A stretch of 64,000 bases of DNA from Actinorhabdospora filicis (GCF_030269765.1 NZ_BSTX01000004.1:788518-852517), one strand, 5' to 3'; counted from the first letter of the stretch, positions 1 through 8,131 are shown. Notes: a model not told the origin generated them from the sequence alone. Numbers and translations: made by a program.

Positions 1-936
1 CTGCTGGGGTGGGGCGGGGGGTGCCTGCTGGACCGGGGGGGCGAGGTCTTCCGCGCGCTGCTGGGGGATGCCGCGGCGCTTGGGGGCGTCGTCGTTGGGC
101 AGCGGGGGGAGGTCCTCGGCGCGGGTGCGGCCGCTGCGGGTCGGCGCGGCGGGCTTCAGGCGCTCGGTGAGGACGTCGGCGAGGCCCTTCAGGCCGTCGT
201 CGTAGACGCGGACGGCCGATACGGCCGTGCGGACGGTCAGGCGGGTCGCCTCGTCGGTGCTGCGGCGGCTGGGCGCGTACTCGGCGGCGGCGGCGCGCAG
301 GGCCGCGATCACGCCGGAGGTGTCGGCGAGCCCGGCGGTGGCCAGCTCGCGGGCGACGGCGTCCTCCTGGCAGTAGGCGGCCGCGGCGGGCTCGGGGAGG
401 GCGTCCAGGACGGCCAGGGGACGCGCGTCGCCCGGGTCGTCGAAGGCGCGCAGGGCCGCGGGGTAGACCTCGCGCAGGACGCCGCGGAGGCTCGCCACGG
501 CGGTGGCGCGCCCGGCGGCGAGGGCGATCGCGGAGGAGAGGAGGGGACGCAGTCGCGCGAGGTTGCGGACGGCGCCACCGGCGATCGCGGTGACCGCGCC
601 GGTTTGCAGCGCGCGGGCGGCCGCCAGGGCGCGCTGGGCGGCCGGCTGGCGCGCGGCGGGGTCGTCGCGGGTGAAGCGGCCGATCAGGTCCTCGTCGGCG
701 ACGACGACCGGGTGACCGGCGGCGGTGCACAGCTGCGGCGTCTGACCGGAACCGTCATCGCTGGCGATGGGGGTGCACCGCCCGCCGCCGTTGGCGGCGA
801 GGAGAGCACAGAGCGCGGTGAACGCCCGTGGACCTCCGTCGTCGAGCGCGGTGACCGCCACGGCCCGCCCGGCGTCGTCCACGATCGCGGCGAACGTGGC
901 CTGTCCGGCCGTGGCGAGTCCACAGTAGATGCGCAC
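1..936 (-). CDS. IS110-like protein without apparent DEDD catalytic residues (3' end outside window)
   Basis: This frame stays open for 312 codons from a GTG at 936 to the left edge, so the C-terminus is missing. A GGAGGGAG ribosome site lies about 7 bases upstream. The N-terminus (MRIYCGLATAG) lines up with the RNase-H-like start of IS110 transposases, and residues about 70-110 resemble the IS110 stretch around AAGHPV. Residues about 150-180 (YPAALRAF, then LAVLDALPEP) resemble the IS110 helical region. The first catalytic Asp of the usual GID motif is replaced here by GLA, and the usual DxxDA stretch reads QPAAQ. The visible C-terminal part is Pro/Gln-rich. I infer a domesticated or decayed transposase relative. 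No terminal sequences of an insertion element are visible on this side. Confidence 0.6.
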   Translation of the reverse strand, partial: MRIYCGLATAGQATFAAIVDDAGRAVAVTALDDGGPRAFTALCALLAANGGGRCTPIASDDGSGQTPQLCTAAGHPVVVADEDLIGRFTRDDPAARQPAAQRALAAARALQTGAVTAIAGGAVRNLARLRPLLSSAIALAAGRATAVASLRGVLREVYPAALRAFDDPGDARPLAVLDALPEPAAAAYCQEDAVARELATAGLADTSGVIAALRAAAAEYAPSRRSTDEATRLTVRTAVSAVRVYDDGLKGLADVLTERLKPAAPTRSGRTRAEDLPPLPNDDAPKRRGIPQQRAEDLAPPVQQAPPAPPQQ

Positions 937-989
937 GCTGTTTGCTCCCTCCAGTCGTACGGTCCGTCCCGATGCTCCCCCGAAGAGTG

Positions 990-1859
990 CTACTTCCGCC
1001 AGTCCGAGGCGGCGCTAAGTTTCCCGATGATCGAACGCCACGCCAGAGATGCCTGCTGTGCCCCGATTTTGCGCAGGCGGCGCTTGGCGAAGAAGCCGGA
1101 GAGGCCACCGCCGTCGACCGAACGGAGCGCCTCATCGAGATCGTCGATGGGGGACCCGGGGGCCAGCGCGGTCAGCACCGACTTGAGCTGCAGGGCGTAG
1201 GCGAGGTCGCGGGCCAGTTCACCGGCGGAGATGATGAGCTCGTGGTCCCAGGCGTCGTGGCCGCCGCGCAGGTTCTCCACGACCAGGTCCAGCTCGTAGC
1301 TGTCCTCGTCGGTGGCGACCACCCACTCGGTCTTGATCTTGCCGACCACGTCGTCCCAGGTGTCGAGCTCGGCCAGGTCGTGGTCGCGGTTCTCCTTGAC
1401 GTAGGCGACCAGGTCGGCCGCGTTGTCGAAGAGCAGGAGCTTGCCGCCGGAGGTCAGGAAGCGGGGGGCCTCGTCGATGTCGGCGTCGGTGAGCTCGGAG
1501 ACCGGAGCGGTCAGCTCGGGCTCCTCCTCTTCCTCATCGTCCTCTTCCTCGTCATCGGACCCGGACTCGTCGTCCTCGTCGTCATCGGAGGCGGCGGGCT
1601 TCTTCTTCCCGTCCTTCTTCGCCGCGGGCGTCTCCTCTTCCTCCGCCTCGGCGTCCTCTTCGGCCTCGTCCTCGACGTCCTCGGCGACCGGGAGGTAGGC
1701 GCGCAGGGTCAGGCCCACGCCCTTGCTGAAGGCGATCTCCACCGGGTCGACGCCCACGAGGTCCCAGAACTCGTCGGCCTCCCGGGAGCGCTCCGGGGCG
1801 CCCTCGGCGTCGAGCGCGTCCTGCGCGGCCCCGTCCTCGTCAGAACTGTGGCGGCCCAC
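990..1859 (-). CDS. Actinobacterial protein often annotated as primosomal protein/DNA primase-like, acidic central linker
   Basis: This predicts 289 residues. The start is a GTG at 1859 because GGAGG sits five bases upstream; the open frame runs further upstream but that part has no coding character. The N-terminus carries FWDLVGVDPVEIAFSKG and LTLRAY, a signature I recall from actinobacterial proteins labelled DNA primase or primosomal protein, without a demonstrated activity. Residues roughly 65-125 are a very acidic Asp/Glu linker with short Lys runs. The C-terminal half, with SGGKLLLFDNAADLVAYV and WDDVVGKI, looks folded and alpha/beta. It is divergent from the acyltransferase gene at 1987. 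I see no primase catalytic motif, so the primase label should not be trusted. Confidence 0.65.
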   Translation of the reverse strand: MGRHSSDEDGAAQDALDAEGAPERSREADEFWDLVGVDPVEIAFSKGVGLTLRAYLPVAEDVEDEAEEDAEAEEEETPAAKKDGKKKPAASDDDEDDESGSDDEEEDDEEEEEPELTAPVSELTDADIDEAPRFLTSGGKLLLFDNAADLVAYVKENRDHDLAELDTWDDVVGKIKTEWVVATDEDSYELDLVVENLRGGHDAWDHELIISAGELARDLAYALQLKSVLTALAPGSPIDDLDEALRSVDGGGLSGFFAKRRLRKIGAQQASLAWRSIIGKLSAASDWRK

Positions 1860-1986
1860 GGCGTCCTCCAGGTGCAGATGTCGAGATCGTGCTGTGTCGT
1901 GAACGTCATAGAGACTATGCGGTCGCCGTCGGGCGCGTGGGCTCGCCCCGGCGCGGTCGGTCACTTTCACCGGGTACGGTCTCGGC

Positions 1987-2577
1987 GTGACAGTAACGAT
2001 CGCGGACAGCGCCGACGTCGACCCCCGCGCGAGCATCGGCGAGGGCACCAAGGTGTGGCACCTGAGCCAGATCCGGGAGAACGCCGTCATCGGCGCCGAC
2101 TGCGTCATCGGCCGGGCGACCTACATCGGCCCGGGCGTGAGCGTGGGCGACCGGTGCAAGATCCAGAACCTCGCGCAGGTCTTCGAACCGGCCCGCCTGG
2201 AGGCCGGTGTCTTCATCGGACCCGGCGTGATCCTCACCAACGACCAGTACCCGCGCGCGGTGAACCCCGACGGCGGCCTCAAGAGCGCCGACGACTGGGA
2301 GGCCGCGGGCGTGACCGTCCGCGAGGGCGCCGCCCTGGGCGCGCGCACGGTCGTCGTGGCGGGCGTGACGATCGGGCGCTTCGCGATCGTGGGCGCCGGT
2401 GCCGTGGTCACCAGGGACGTCCCCGACTTCGCGCTTGTGATCGGCAACCCGGCCCGCTTCCACCGCTGGGTGGGCCGCGCGGGACGCCCGCTGATCGACG
2501 AGGGCGAGGGCGTGTGGCGCTGCCCGGTCAACGGCGAGAAGTACGCCGAGGCCGACGGGATCCTCACCCTCGCCTAG
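1987..2577 (+). CDS. Left-handed beta-helix (hexapeptide) N-acyltransferase, WlbB/WbbJ-like
   Basis: A GTG start gives 196 residues. Repeated hexapeptide turns (IGEGTK, IGADCV, IGRATY, IGPGVS, VGDRCK, then TIGRFAIVGAGAVV) form a left-handed beta-helix. WHLSQI near residue 25 and the KIQNLAQVFE and FIGPGVILTNDQYPRA stretches match the family that acetylates UDP-3-amino-sugars (WlbB/WbpD type), and GNPARFHRWV is the usual C-terminal turn. The tail after residue 165 carries VWRCPVNGEKY, often seen in actinobacterial members. It presumably modifies a nucleotide sugar for a surface polysaccharide, but no other sugar-nucleotide gene is nearby, so the substrate is unknown. Confidence 0.8.
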   Translation: MTVTIADSADVDPRASIGEGTKVWHLSQIRENAVIGADCVIGRATYIGPGVSVGDRCKIQNLAQVFEPARLEAGVFIGPGVILTNDQYPRAVNPDGGLKSADDWEAAGVTVREGAALGARTVVVAGVTIGRFAIVGAGAVVTRDVPDFALVIGNPARFHRWVGRAGRPLIDEGEGVWRCPVNGEKYAEADGILTLA

Positions 2578-2591
2578 GGACATCGACGAGA

Positions 2592-2627
2592 ACACGCGCG
2601 GGACGCCCCGGGGCGTCCCGCGCGTGT
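2592..2627. terminator. Bidirectional terminator, 36-bp perfect palindrome
   Basis: Two perfectly complementary 18-base arms meet with no unpaired loop, 14 bases after the acyltransferase stop and 12 bases before the end of the convergent guaB1 gene. It lacks a T-tract on either side, as is common in high-GC actinobacteria. Confidence 0.8.
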
Positions 2628-2639
2628 GACGTCGGGGCT

Positions 2640-4070
2640 CTACCAGTCGGAGAGCGGCGCGCCCTCGGTGAACCCGGCCGCGCTCTGCACGCCGACGGTG
2701 GCCCGCTCGGCGAACTCCGCCAGGCTGGAGGCGCCCGCGTAGGTGCACGCGCTGCGGACCCCGGCCACGATCGAGTCGAGCAGGTCCTCCACGCCCGGCC
2801 GCTGCGGGTCGAGGTACATGCGGGAGGTGGAGATGCCCTCCTCGAACAGTGCCTTGCGGGCCCGCTCGTAGGCGGTGTCCTCGGCGGTGCGCAGCCGCAC
2901 CGCGCGCGCCGAGGCCATCCCGAAGTTCTCCTTGTAGGCGCGGCCGTCGGCGTCGCGGTGGAGATCGCCGGGCGCCTCGTAGGTCCCGGCGAACCAGGAG
3001 CCGACCATCACGTTGGACGCGCCCGCCGCGAGGGCCAGCGCGACGTCGCGGGGGTGCCGGACGCCGCCGTCGGCCCACACGTGGCGGCCCAGGCGGCGGG
3101 CCTCGGCCGCGCACTCCAGGACGGCCGAGAACTGCGGGCGGCCCACCCCGGTCATCATGCGCGTGGTGCACATCGCGCCCGGGCCCACGCCGACCTTGAC
3201 GATGTCGGCGCCGCCGTCGATGAGATCGCGGGCGCCCTCGGCGGTCACCACGTTCCCGGCGGCCACCGGGATGCCCGGCGCGGCCTTGCGGACCAGCTTC
3301 AGCGCGTCCAGCATGCGCTCCTGGTGGCCGTGCGCGGTGTCCACGACCAGCACGTCGACCCCGGCCTCGACCAGGCGGTGCGCCTTGGCCGAGACGTCGC
3401 CGTTGATGCCGATCGCCGCGGCCACCCGCAGGCGGCCCGAGACGTCCAGGTTCGGCTGGTACAGCGAGGCCCGCAGCGCCGCCTGGCGGGTCAGGATGCC
3501 CACCAGCAGCCCCTCGCCGTCCACGACCGGCGCGAGCTTGCGGCGGCGGGCGGTCAGCTCGGCGAACGCGGCCTCGGGGGCGGCGTCGGCGGAGACGGTC
3601 ACCAGGTCGGTGGAGGCGATCCGGCGCAGCTGCGTGAAACGGTCCACCCCGGCGCAGTCGGCCTCGGTGACCACACCGACCGGACGGCCGTCCTCGACGA
3701 CGACGATCGCGCCGTGCGCGCGCTTGGGCAGCAGCGCCAGCGCGTCCGAGACGGTGTCGGCCGGCCCCAGCGTCAGCGGAGTGTCGTGCACGATCGGGCG
3801 CGCCTTCACCCACGAGACGACCTCGGCGACGATGTCGGCCGGGATGTCCTGCGGGATGACCGCCAGCCCGCCGCGCCGGGCCAGGGTCTCGGCCATCCGC
3901 CGCCCGGCCACCGCCGTCATGTTCGCCGCGATGATCGGGACGGTCGTGCCGGTGCCGTCCCCGGTGGACAGGTCGACGTCCAGGCGCGAACCCACCGACG
4001 AGCGGCCGGGCACCATGAAGACGTCGGAGTAGGTCAGGTCATAGCCGGGTTCACCGTGCAGCCAGCGCAT
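2640..4070 (-). CDS. guaB1: GuaB1 family IMP dehydrogenase-related protein, probable GMP reductase
   Basis: The protein has 476 residues and is a TIM-barrel of the IMPDH/GMPR family. The substrate loop GVGPGAMCTTRMMTGVG places the catalytic Cys at about residue 301. Two CBS domains occupy about residues 95-205. NAD(P)-binding VVDTAHGH and the phosphate site GGVRHPRD with GSWFAG are present. This matches GuaB1 of mycobacteria (Rv1843c type), which despite its IMPDH annotation has been shown to reduce GMP to IMP, linking guanylate salvage to the adenylate branch, with CBS-mediated nucleotide control. The GMP-reductase assignment here rests on that homology. It is encoded alone, 74 bases downstream of the carboxylase alpha gene on the same strand. 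Confidence 0.88.
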   Translation of the reverse strand: MRWLHGEPGYDLTYSDVFMVPGRSSVGSRLDVDLSTGDGTGTTVPIIAANMTAVAGRRMAETLARRGGLAVIPQDIPADIVAEVVSWVKARPIVHDTPLTLGPADTVSDALALLPKRAHGAIVVVEDGRPVGVVTEADCAGVDRFTQLRRIASTDLVTVSADAAPEAAFAELTARRRKLAPVVDGEGLLVGILTRQAALRASLYQPNLDVSGRLRVAAAIGINGDVSAKAHRLVEAGVDVLVVDTAHGHQERMLDALKLVRKAAPGIPVAAGNVVTAEGARDLIDGGADIVKVGVGPGAMCTTRMMTGVGRPQFSAVLECAAEARRLGRHVWADGGVRHPRDVALALAAGASNVMVGSWFAGTYEAPGDLHRDADGRAYKENFGMASARAVRLRTAEDTAYERARKALFEEGISTSRMYLDPQRPGVEDLLDSIVAGVRSACTYAGASSLAEFAERATVGVQSAAGFTEGAPLSDW

Positions 4071-4144
4071 GAAAAAGCCCCGTGTTCAGGTAGAGCGCCA
4101 CGGGAAGCGGCCCGCGGTCCGGAAAGGGTCTTTCAGGAGGCCCT

Positions 4145-5893
4145 TTACTCCTTGATCTCGCAGATCGTCGCACCCGAGGGCACCACGTCGCCGACGTTCG
4201 CCGAGAGTCCGGTCACGGTGCCGGACTTGTGCGCGGTCAGCGGCTGCTCCATCTTCATCGCCTCCAGGACGACGACCGTGTCGCCCGCGGCGACCGTCTG
4301 GCCGTCCTCGACGGCGATCTTGACGATCGTGCCCTGCATCGGGCTCGTCAGCGCGTCACCGGACGCGGCGGCGGAGGTCTTCTTGCGCGCGCCGCCCTTG
4401 CGCGGGCCGCCCTTGGCCGCCACGGGAGCCGTACCGCCCCCGAAGCCGGCCGGCAGGCGCACCTCGACGCGCTTGCCGCCGACCTCGACCACGACGGTCT
4501 CGCGCTCGCCCGGGGCCTCGGCCTCGGCGCCGCCGGTGAACGGCGGGATGTCATTGACGAACTCGGTCTCGATCCAGCGGGTGTGGACGCGGAACGGCTC
4601 ATCGGTGAAGGCCTCGTCGCGCAGGACCGCGCGGTGGAACGGCAGGGCGGTGGCCATGCCCTCGACGACCATCTCGTCCAGGGCACGGCGGGCGCGCTCG
4701 ATCGCCTCGGCGCGGGTGGCGCCGGTGATGATGACCTTGGCCAGCAGCGAGTCGAAGTTGCCGCCGATGACGGTGCCCTCTTCGATGCCGGCGTCCACGC
4801 GCACGCCCGGGCCCGCCGGGAACACCAGCCGGGTGACCGCGCCGGGGGCGGGCAGGAAGCCGCGCCCGGGGTCCTCGCCGTTGATGCGGAACTCGATGGA
4901 GTGGCCGCGCGGGGCCGGGTCCTCGCCGAAGGCGACGGTCTCGCCGCGCGCGATGCGGAACTGCTCGCGGACCAGGTCCACGCCCGCGGTCTCCTCGGTG
5001 ACCGGGTGCTCGACCTGGAGGCGGGTGTTGACCTCCAGGAAGGAGATGGTGCCGTCCTCGCCGACGAGGAACTCCACCGTCCCGGCGCCGTGGTAGGCGG
5101 CCTCGCGGCAGATGGCCTTGGCGGCGGAGTGGATCGTGGCGCGCTGCTCCCCGGACAGGAACGGCGCGGGCGCCTCCTCGACGAGCTTCTGGTGGCGGCG
5201 CTGGAGCGAGCAGTCGCGCGTCCCGACCACGATCACGTTGCCGTGGGTGTCGGCCACGACCTGCGCCTCGACGTGCCGGGGACGGTCGAGGTAGCGCTCC
5301 ACGAAGCACTCGCCGCGCCCGAAGGCGACCTCGGCCTCGCGGACGGCCGAGGCGTACAGCTCGGGGATCTCCTCGCGCGTGCGGGCGACCTTGAGGCCGC
5401 GCCCGCCGCCGCCGAAGGCGGCCTTGATGGCCACCGGCAGGCCGAACTCGTCGGCGAAGGCCTCGACCTCCTCGTGCCCCTTGACCGGGTCGGGGGTGCC
5501 GGGGACGAGGGGCGCGCCCGCGCGCTGCGCGATGTGGCGGGCGGTGACCTTGTCGCCGAGGTCGCGGATGGCCTGCGGGGTCGGGCCGATCCAGGTCAGC
5601 CCGGCGTCCAGGACGGCCTGGGCGAAGTCGGCGTTCTCGGAGAGGAAGCCGTAGCCGGGGTGGACGGCGTCGGCGCCGGAGCGCGCGGCCACGTCCAGGA
5701 GCTTGTCGATGCGCAGGTAGGAGTCGCCGGGGGTGTCGCCGTCCAGCGCGTAGGCCTCGTCGGCGAGCCGGGCGTGCGGGGCGTCGCGGTCGGAGTCGGC
5801 GTAGACCGCCACGGAATCGAGGCCCTCGTCGCGGCAGGCCCGCACGACCCGGACGGCGATTTCTCCCCGGTTGGCGATCAACACCTTGCGCAC
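4145..5893 (-). CDS. accA: Acyl-CoA (acetyl/propionyl) carboxylase alpha subunit: biotin carboxylase plus biotin carrier
   Basis: At 582 residues this is the usual actinobacterial AccA fusion. The N-terminal biotin carboxylase (MRKVLIANRGEIAVRVVRA) has the ATP-grasp glycine loop GGGGRGLK near residue 165 and EVNTRLQVEHPVTEE. A linker of about 70 residues precedes a C-terminal biotinyl domain with EAMKMEQP, where the biotinylated Lys is about residue 547. It carboxylates biotin for AccD-type carboxyltransferases, supplying malonyl- or methylmalonyl-CoA. The likely partners are AccD (31901), AccE (28147) and the ligase BirA (36878). In Streptomyces coelicolor the accA2, maf, pccE, pccB and birA genes are close together; here about 21.6 kb separates this gene from maf. 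Confidence 0.93.
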   Translation of the reverse strand: MRKVLIANRGEIAVRVVRACRDEGLDSVAVYADSDRDAPHARLADEAYALDGDTPGDSYLRIDKLLDVAARSGADAVHPGYGFLSENADFAQAVLDAGLTWIGPTPQAIRDLGDKVTARHIAQRAGAPLVPGTPDPVKGHEEVEAFADEFGLPVAIKAAFGGGGRGLKVARTREEIPELYASAVREAEVAFGRGECFVERYLDRPRHVEAQVVADTHGNVIVVGTRDCSLQRRHQKLVEEAPAPFLSGEQRATIHSAAKAICREAAYHGAGTVEFLVGEDGTISFLEVNTRLQVEHPVTEETAGVDLVREQFRIARGETVAFGEDPAPRGHSIEFRINGEDPGRGFLPAPGAVTRLVFPAGPGVRVDAGIEEGTVIGGNFDSLLAKVIITGATRAEAIERARRALDEMVVEGMATALPFHRAVLRDEAFTDEPFRVHTRWIETEFVNDIPPFTGGAEAEAPGERETVVVEVGGKRVEVRLPAGFGGGTAPVAAKGGPRKGGARKKTSAAASGDALTSPMQGTIVKIAVEDGQTVAAGDTVVVLEAMKMEQPLTAHKSGTVTGLSANVGDVVPSGATICEIKE

Positions 5894-6023
5894 GTCGTCA
5901 CTCCTCCACTGTGAGCGGGCCCGAAGCCCGCAAGGAGTCTAGTGCCGCGCGCGGGGCCGGGGGACTTCGCTGCCCGCCAATGGGTCCAGTGTGCTCCGGT
6001 TCACTGGATCATCACTGGACAGG

Positions 6024-6038
6024 TACCCCAGGGGGGTA
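6024..6038. promoter_or_regulatory. CsoR-like copper-repressor operator
   Basis: The sequence TACCCC-AGG-GGGGTA is a perfect inverted repeat like the G-tract operators of CsoR family copper repressors. It lies directly before the His-rich membrane protein gene and overlaps where its promoter should be. No csoR gene is in the window, so this is inferred from pattern and context. Confidence 0.6.
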
Positions 6039-6051
6039 TATGTTCTCGTGC

Positions 6052-6711
6052 ATGGGACACGGAACGGAACACCAGGGCCACGGTGTGCGCGAAGATCACT
6101 CCATGCACGATGAGCACGCCGGTCACGCGGGCCACGGGGACCATACAGGTCACGAGGGCCACGACCACGCCGCCCATCGCCCGATGACGCACGACCACCA
6201 CGGCCACGGCGGCTCGCACGCCGACCCGCACGCGGGCCATGCCGGTCATGCCGGGCACGGGGGTGGCAAGGTCGGCTGGGGCGCCGCCGCGAAGGCGACG
6301 CTGCACTGCCTGACGGGCTGCGCCATCGGTGAGATCCTCGGCCTGGTCATCGGCACCGCCTTCGGCTGGCACAACGGCGCAACCACGGTGACCGCGATCG
6401 TGCTGGCCTTCGTCTTCGGCTACGCGCTGACCATGTGGGGCATCCGCAAGTCGGGCCTGGGCTTCGGGCAGATGGTGAAGATCGCGCTGGCCGCCGACAC
6501 CGTGTCGATCGTGTTCATGGAGATCATCGACAACGGGATGATGTGGGTCATCCCCGGCGCGATGGACGCCGGCCTGAACAGCGGACTGTTCTGGGGCTCA
6601 CTGGCGGTGGCGCTGCTGATCGCGTTCCTGGTGACCACGCCGATCAACAAGTGGATCATCGGCAAGGGCAAGGGGCACGCGGTGGTGCACCAGTACCACG
6701 CGGGGCACTGA
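6052..6711 (+). CDS. His-rich DUF4396-type membrane protein, probable metal (copper) handling
   Basis: From the ATG at 6052 it has 219 residues. The first about 80 are packed with HAGH, GHEGHD and similar His repeats, suited to binding copper or another soft metal. The remainder, starting near KATLHCLTGCAIGEILGLVIG, carries about four membrane segments of the DUF4396 family, with a CLTGC pair and IIDNGMMWVIPGAMDAGL as conserved blocks. The frame is open further upstream, but the ATG at 6040 overlaps the CsoR-like operator, so it is unlikely to be the start. ATG 6103 (MHDEHAGH) is an alternative because no strong ribosome site distinguishes them; transcription may start just before 6052. Function in metal export or storage is inferred. 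Confidence 0.75.
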   Translation: MGHGTEHQGHGVREDHSMHDEHAGHAGHGDHTGHEGHDHAAHRPMTHDHHGHGGSHADPHAGHAGHAGHGGGKVGWGAAAKATLHCLTGCAIGEILGLVIGTAFGWHNGATTVTAIVLAFVFGYALTMWGIRKSGLGFGQMVKIALAADTVSIVFMEIIDNGMMWVIPGAMDAGLNSGLFWGSLAVALLIAFLVTTPINKWIIGKGKGHAVVHQYHAGH

Positions 6712-6751
6712 CCCGGGGGTACTGACGCCCGGCAGGGCTTGAGACGTGCGC

Positions 6752-6773
6752 AGGGCTCCCTCCGGGGAGCCCT
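6752..6773 (+). terminator. Rho-independent-type hairpin after the DUF4396 gene
   Basis: A perfect 9-bp stem (AGGGCTCCC with GGGAGCCCT) around a 4-base loop lies 40 bases after the stop codon and is followed by a short TTC. Confidence 0.65.
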
Positions 6774-6890
6774 TTCGCGTGCCCCGCGCGGGCGGGGACG
6801 GCGCGCACCTCGTGGCCGTGGACGAGGCGTGGGCGGGTTCATCCCGCCGGTGCGGGAGCCTCGCGGCCGCAGGGGCGTGACGCGGGTGTG

Positions 6891-7130
6891 TCAGGGCGAC
6901 TCGAACTCGCCGAAGCGTTCGCGCTCCCAGGCGGCCTCTTCTTCGGGGGCCTCGGCGGCGCGCTTCCGCTCGTACTCGCCGATGGCGACGCACTCGGCAC
7001 GCAACCGGTCGGCGGCACTCTCACCGTCGTCAGGCGTCTCGGGCGTGTGGCCGCCCGGCTCATCGCGGGACTCCCGCGCGGCCCTGGCGATGGCGGCCTG
7101 GCGCCGGGTCCGCTCCCGGCTAGGCCGCGA
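6891..7130 (-). CDS. Small charged ORF without a clear start codon
   Basis: The frame between the stop at 7131-7133 and the TGA at 6891-6893 encodes about 79 residues with strongly actinobacterial third-position GC. It reads as an Arg/Glu/Ala-rich helical protein (RQAAIARAARESRDE, then IGEYERKRAAEAPEEE). No ATG or GTG exists in frame before a TTG (RLRAECV). It directly abuts and overlaps the end of the WXG100-like gene by about 10 bases, so it may be translated by reinitiation, by frameshift from that gene, or from the internal TTG as a peptide of about 37 residues. Function is unknown. Confidence 0.4.
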   Translation of the reverse strand, partial: SRPSRERTRRQAAIARAARESRDEPGGHTPETPDDGESAADRLRAECVAIGEYERKRAAEAPEEEAAWERERFGEFESP

Positions 7131-7422
7131 TCACCGGTACCACCGGCATCCCGCGCTCGTTGTCCTCGTCGGTGCCCTTGATGTCGGCGGCGGCCTGGAT
7201 CAGCCCGCCCCCGGCGCTCTTGACGCGCCCGGCGACGGTCACCACCTGCGCGTGCCAGTCCGTGGCGGCCTGGGCGGCGGCGGACACGACGGTGAACCCG
7301 TCGTTGCCGGTGCCGGCCTTCTCGAAGCCGGCCTTCTGGGCGTCGGCGTCGCCCTTGGCCTGGTCGGCCACGCCTTGGAGGCGCTGTCCGATGCCGGTCA
7401 TCTTCGACGGGTAGGCGTGCAT
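7120..7422 (-). CDS. WXG100/ESX-like small helical protein
   Basis: It has 100 residues beginning MHAYPSKMTGIGQRL, with GAGAGGGG-like Shine-Dalgarno sequence (GAGAGGGG) about 6 bases upstream; an upstream in-frame ATG at MPHPATPREG is less likely. It is predicted as two helices with a mid-protein TDW and a Gly-rich turn (SAGGGL), resembling ESX-type secreted proteins of the EspC/type-C kind. No EccC-type ATPase or other type VII secretion gene lies in the window, so it is an orphan. It follows padR on the same strand, 50 bases downstream. Confidence 0.6.
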   Translation of the reverse strand: MHAYPSKMTGIGQRLQGVADQAKGDADAQKAGFEKAGTGNDGFTVVSAAAQAATDWHAQVVTVAGRVKSAGGGLIQAAADIKGTDEDNERGMPVVPVIAA

Positions 7423-7472
7423 GATGAGCCCCTCTCTCGGGGTTGCCGGATGCGGCATCGTATTGCCGCGCG

Positions 7473-8120
7473 TCAACTCACGCCGGGGTCGGGGAGGGTG
7501 GCGATGTGGCGCTTCCAGTGCTCGATCGCGTCGGGGCCCATGTGGTGGATGTCGTCGATGCCGAGGGTGCCGTTCTCGGCCTCCACGGCCGTCTCCTCGC
7601 ACCAGCGGATCGACAGTTTCATGGCCTCCAGGCCCAGCTCCAGCGCGCGCTTGACGTGGGTGGGCAGGAAGCTGTCGCGGGTGAAGTCGGTGGGGGAGGC
7701 CAGCGACAGGAGCCCCTCCTGCTTGGCCACCACGTCGCGCAGCATCGCCGCCCGGTTGCGCAGCATCGCGGCGGCCTCGCGGCGGCCGAGGACGGGCACG
7801 AAGCTCCAGGCGATGAAGAAGGGGTCCTGGATCGGCGCCAGCTCCCACAGCTTGGCCCGCAGGGTCTCCTGGAACTCCGCCTCGCCCTTGGCGGTGATCT
7901 TGTAGGACGTGCGCGCCGGGCGGTTGTCCACCTGCTCGGTGGCCACCACCTCCAGGCAGCCGTCGGCGGTGAGTTTCTTCAGCCCGTGATAGATCGACCC
8001 GGGCTTCACCTTCGCCCAGTCCTCCACACCCCAGGAGGTCAGCTCGCGCAGCAGCTCGTAGCCGTGCACCGGCTGTAGCCAGCGCACGAGGCCGAGAAGC
8101 ATGAGGCGGGTCGTCCACAT
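7473..8120 (-). CDS. PadR family transcriptional regulator
   Basis: The protein is 215 residues. An N-terminal winged helix (MLLGLVRWLQPVHGYELLREL, split here as VHGYEL and VKPGSIYHGLKKL) is followed by a wing with RTSYKIT and a C-terminal helical dimer domain of the Vir_act_alpha_C kind. PadR repressors bind their own and neighbouring promoters and release on binding small hydrophobic ligands. It is divergent from a DrrAB-type exporter at 8384, and two similar 17-base sites flank the intergenic region, so it very probably represses both itself and the exporter. Confidence 0.88.
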   Translation of the reverse strand: MWTTRLMLLGLVRWLQPVHGYELLRELTSWGVEDWAKVKPGSIYHGLKKLTADGCLEVVATEQVDNRPARTSYKITAKGEAEFQETLRAKLWELAPIQDPFFIAWSFVPVLGRREAAAMLRNRAAMLRDVVAKQEGLLSLASPTDFTRDSFLPTHVKRALELGLEAMKLSIRWCEETAVEAENGTLGIDDIHHMGPDAIEHWKRHIATLPDPGVS

Positions 8121-8131
8121 GTGGTGAATGC

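Noticed and set aside
4120..4145. Terminator hairpin between guaB1 and accA
   Set aside because: Only AAAGGG pairs with CCCTTT and it overlaps the accA stop, too weak to call.
942..5096. Very long + strand open frame of about 1384 codons
   Set aside because: It is the antisense shadow of guaB1, accA and neighbours; the composition is low complexity and no domain is visible.
6891..8120. Type VII secretion locus
   Set aside because: A single WXG100-like protein is present, with no EccC, mycosin or other machinery.
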